From NCBI GenBank assembly GCA_023402915.1, contig JAEYFO010000025.1, forward strand, positions 1 through 5,176: 5,176 nt of DNA, written 5' to 3'. The notes under the pieces were generated by a model. It worked only from the letters and a program-made list of their open reading frames with translations, was not told where the DNA came from and searched no databases. Shown here in pieces: positions 4,031 through 5,176 of the stretch. Origin of the DNA: Bacillota bacterium (GTDB taxonomy: Bacteria > Bacillota > Clostridia > Christensenellales > CALWSW01). How positions within the stretch are numbered: position 1 is the stretch's first letter; every line of letters begins with the position of its first letter. The position numbers and the translations under genes were made by a program.

Positions 4031-5176
4031 TCAGAGGGTCTGCTGCTCCTGTTTTAATTGTATTATGAGCGCGTTCCTTGCGTCAACCGTCAAAGGATGC
4101 AAAAGTCCGCCTCTTTGCAAAACAAATTGCATCGTGGAGCCCATGGAATCGAGAATCGCCTGATCCAGATCCTCCATGGCCGTGCGCCGCAGCTCGTCCA
4201 CGCCGGGATATTGCCGGGCAGGCTCGATGGCGTCGGCCAGATAAATGATCTTATCCAGCAGCGACATGTTCCTCTTGCCGGTGGTATGGCAGGCGATCGC
4301 TTCCAAAACGGCAGCGTCCTGCATCCCGTAGCGTTCCCGCGCCAGAACCGCGCCCAGCGGGCCGTGGATCAGCTCCGGTTCCTCCCGCATGATCTCGTCG
4401 AGCGGCACGCCATAGGTTTCACACAGCGAAAGCGTTTCTTCCCTGCTCAGACCCTTGGCGCAATCGTGCAGCAGTGCCGCCCAGCGGGCCTGCGCCGGAT
4501 CCTCGCCGTAGCGGTGCGCCAGCGTCTCCGCCGTTTCCACCACGCCGAGCGTGTGGGCGTAGCGTTTGAGTTTGTGGGAAAGGGCCTCTTTGAGCTGCGT
4601 TTTCGCCTGGTCAAAGTTCATTGCGCATTGCCGGTAAAGGCCGTGCTCTTCGATATAGGCGCGCACGGGTGCGGACAGCATGTGGGAAACCGAAAGTCCC
4701 TGCGCGATCCTGCGGCGAATATCACTTGAAGAAATATCCGCCGGTTCCAGCGTGCCAAAGAGCACCTTGGGCCGCGGGCCTCTGCCGAAGGCTCTGTTCA
4801 GCGCCTCGTCGGAAATCTCGCTGCCCGGCCGGAGGAACACCAGAAACGTAGTCAGGCCGTAGACTTCCGGCGCGTTTTTCCAGGTGGGCAGCTCCAAAAG
4901 CGTGTCTGCGCCGATGATATAAAACAGCTCTGTCCCGGGCAGCGTGTCCCGGAGCTGACGGAGCGTGTCCACCGTATAGATCGTACCGCTGCGCTCCAAT
5001 TCGATCCGGCTGGGAACGATCTCCTCTTTGCCCTGTGCGGCCAGCGCCGCCATTTCAAAGCGCTGCTCCTTCGTTGCAAAAGGAAACTTGTGCGGCGGAT
5101 CGCCGGAGACCAGCAGCAGCACCTCGTCGAGCCCAAACTGCTGTTTTGCCTGCGCCGCCAGCTCCAGATGCGCGTG
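4031..5176 (-). CDS. nadD-yqeK: Nicotinate-nucleotide adenylyltransferase (NadD) fused to YqeK HD-domain Ap4A hydrolase, 5'-truncated by window edge
   Basis: This is one uninterrupted frame of 381 visible residues. The N-terminal NadD part makes nicotinate adenine dinucleotide from NaMN and ATP in NAD synthesis. Only about the first 15-20 residues (GGTFxPxH) are missing; visible His3 (HAHLELA) should be the second His of the HxGH motif. SGDPPHK (24-30), IIGADTLLELPTW (87-99) and ISSSDIRRRI (148-157) are NadD signatures, and AYIEEHGLY (174-182) is the usual NadD end. From about residue 186 follows a YqeK domain with the HD-superfamily metal ligands: His208 (RYAH), His237-Asp238 (LLHD), His271 (LIHG), His297 (ACHTTG) and Asp315 (YLADAIEP). 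YqeK proteins hydrolyse Ap4A symmetrically. In many Bacillota these are separate adjacent genes; here no stop separates them. The Met at residue 186 has no clear ribosome binding site, so a second internal start seems unlikely. A GTG at 5122 is internal, not the start. rsfS follows. Confidence 0.93.
   Translation of the reverse strand, partial: HAHLELAAQAKQQFGLDEVLLLVSGDPPHKFPFATKEQRFEMAALAAQGKEEIVPSRIELERSGTIYTVDTLRQLRDTLPGTELFYIIGADTLLELPTWKNAPEVYGLTTFLVFLRPGSEISDEALNRAFGRGPRPKVLFGTLEPADISSSDIRRRIAQGLSVSHMLSAPVRAYIEEHGLYRQCAMNFDQAKTQLKEALSHKLKRYAHTLGVVETAETLAHRYGEDPAQARWAALLHDCAKGLSREETLSLCETYGVPLDEIMREEPELIHGPLGAVLARERYGMQDAAVLEAIACHTTGKRNMSLLDKIIYLADAIEPARQYPGVDELRRTAMEDLDQAILDSMGSTMQFVLQRGGLLHPLTVDARNALIIQLKQEQQTL

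Noticed and set aside
4058..4729. Plus-strand frame of 223 codons
   Set aside because: It is antisense to the NadD-YqeK fusion, whose motifs are unmistakable.
1..5176. CRISPR arrays, tRNA or rRNA genes, transposases, phage genes
   Set aside because: No spaced short repeats, cloverleaf-like sequence or mobile-element protein motifs were seen on either strand.

Overview
The window looks like chromosomal DNA of a fairly GC-rich Bacillota, most likely a clostridial (Oscillospirales-type) bacterium. The reasons are the nadD-yqeK-rsfS gene order on the minus strand, strong AGGAGG-type ribosome binding sites, U-tailed hairpin terminators, and a Gram-positive-style membrane-anchored D-Ala-D-Ala carboxypeptidase. 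The genus assignment is inference only.

Layout. From 1 to 1223 (+) lies the 3' part of an S11-family D-alanyl-D-alanine carboxypeptidase; its 5' end is outside the window. From 1224 to 2051 no gene can be supported. This stretch carries two copies of an intergenic direct repeat (about 200-240 bp each, spaced about 267 bp), each ending in a convincing rho-independent terminator, followed by about 300 bp that may be decayed coding DNA. From 2052 to 2507 (-) there is an unrecognised small membrane protein with a GTG start. From about 2810 to 3358 (+) there is a self-contained transcription unit: a near-consensus promoter, two operator-like dyads two helical turns apart, a hairpin carrying the Shine-Dalgarno sequence, a 77-residue orphan protein (2975-3208), two stable hairpins at its stop codon, and a terminator. 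From 3560 to 5176 (-) lie rsfS and, upstream of it, an in-frame nadD-yqeK fusion whose 5' end leaves the window. A perfect 11-bp terminator hairpin at 3474-3501 separates the converging units.

How the genes relate. The minus-strand pair is a conserved housekeeping cluster: NAD biosynthesis (NadD), Ap4A hydrolysis (YqeK) and ribosome silencing (RsfS). The carboxypeptidase trims peptidoglycan stem peptides and is functionally separate. The membrane protein and the 77-residue orphan have no recognised function. The best candidate for something undescribed is the orphan unit at 2810-3358, because its regulatory and RNA structure is dense for such a short gene. The intergenic repeat is second.
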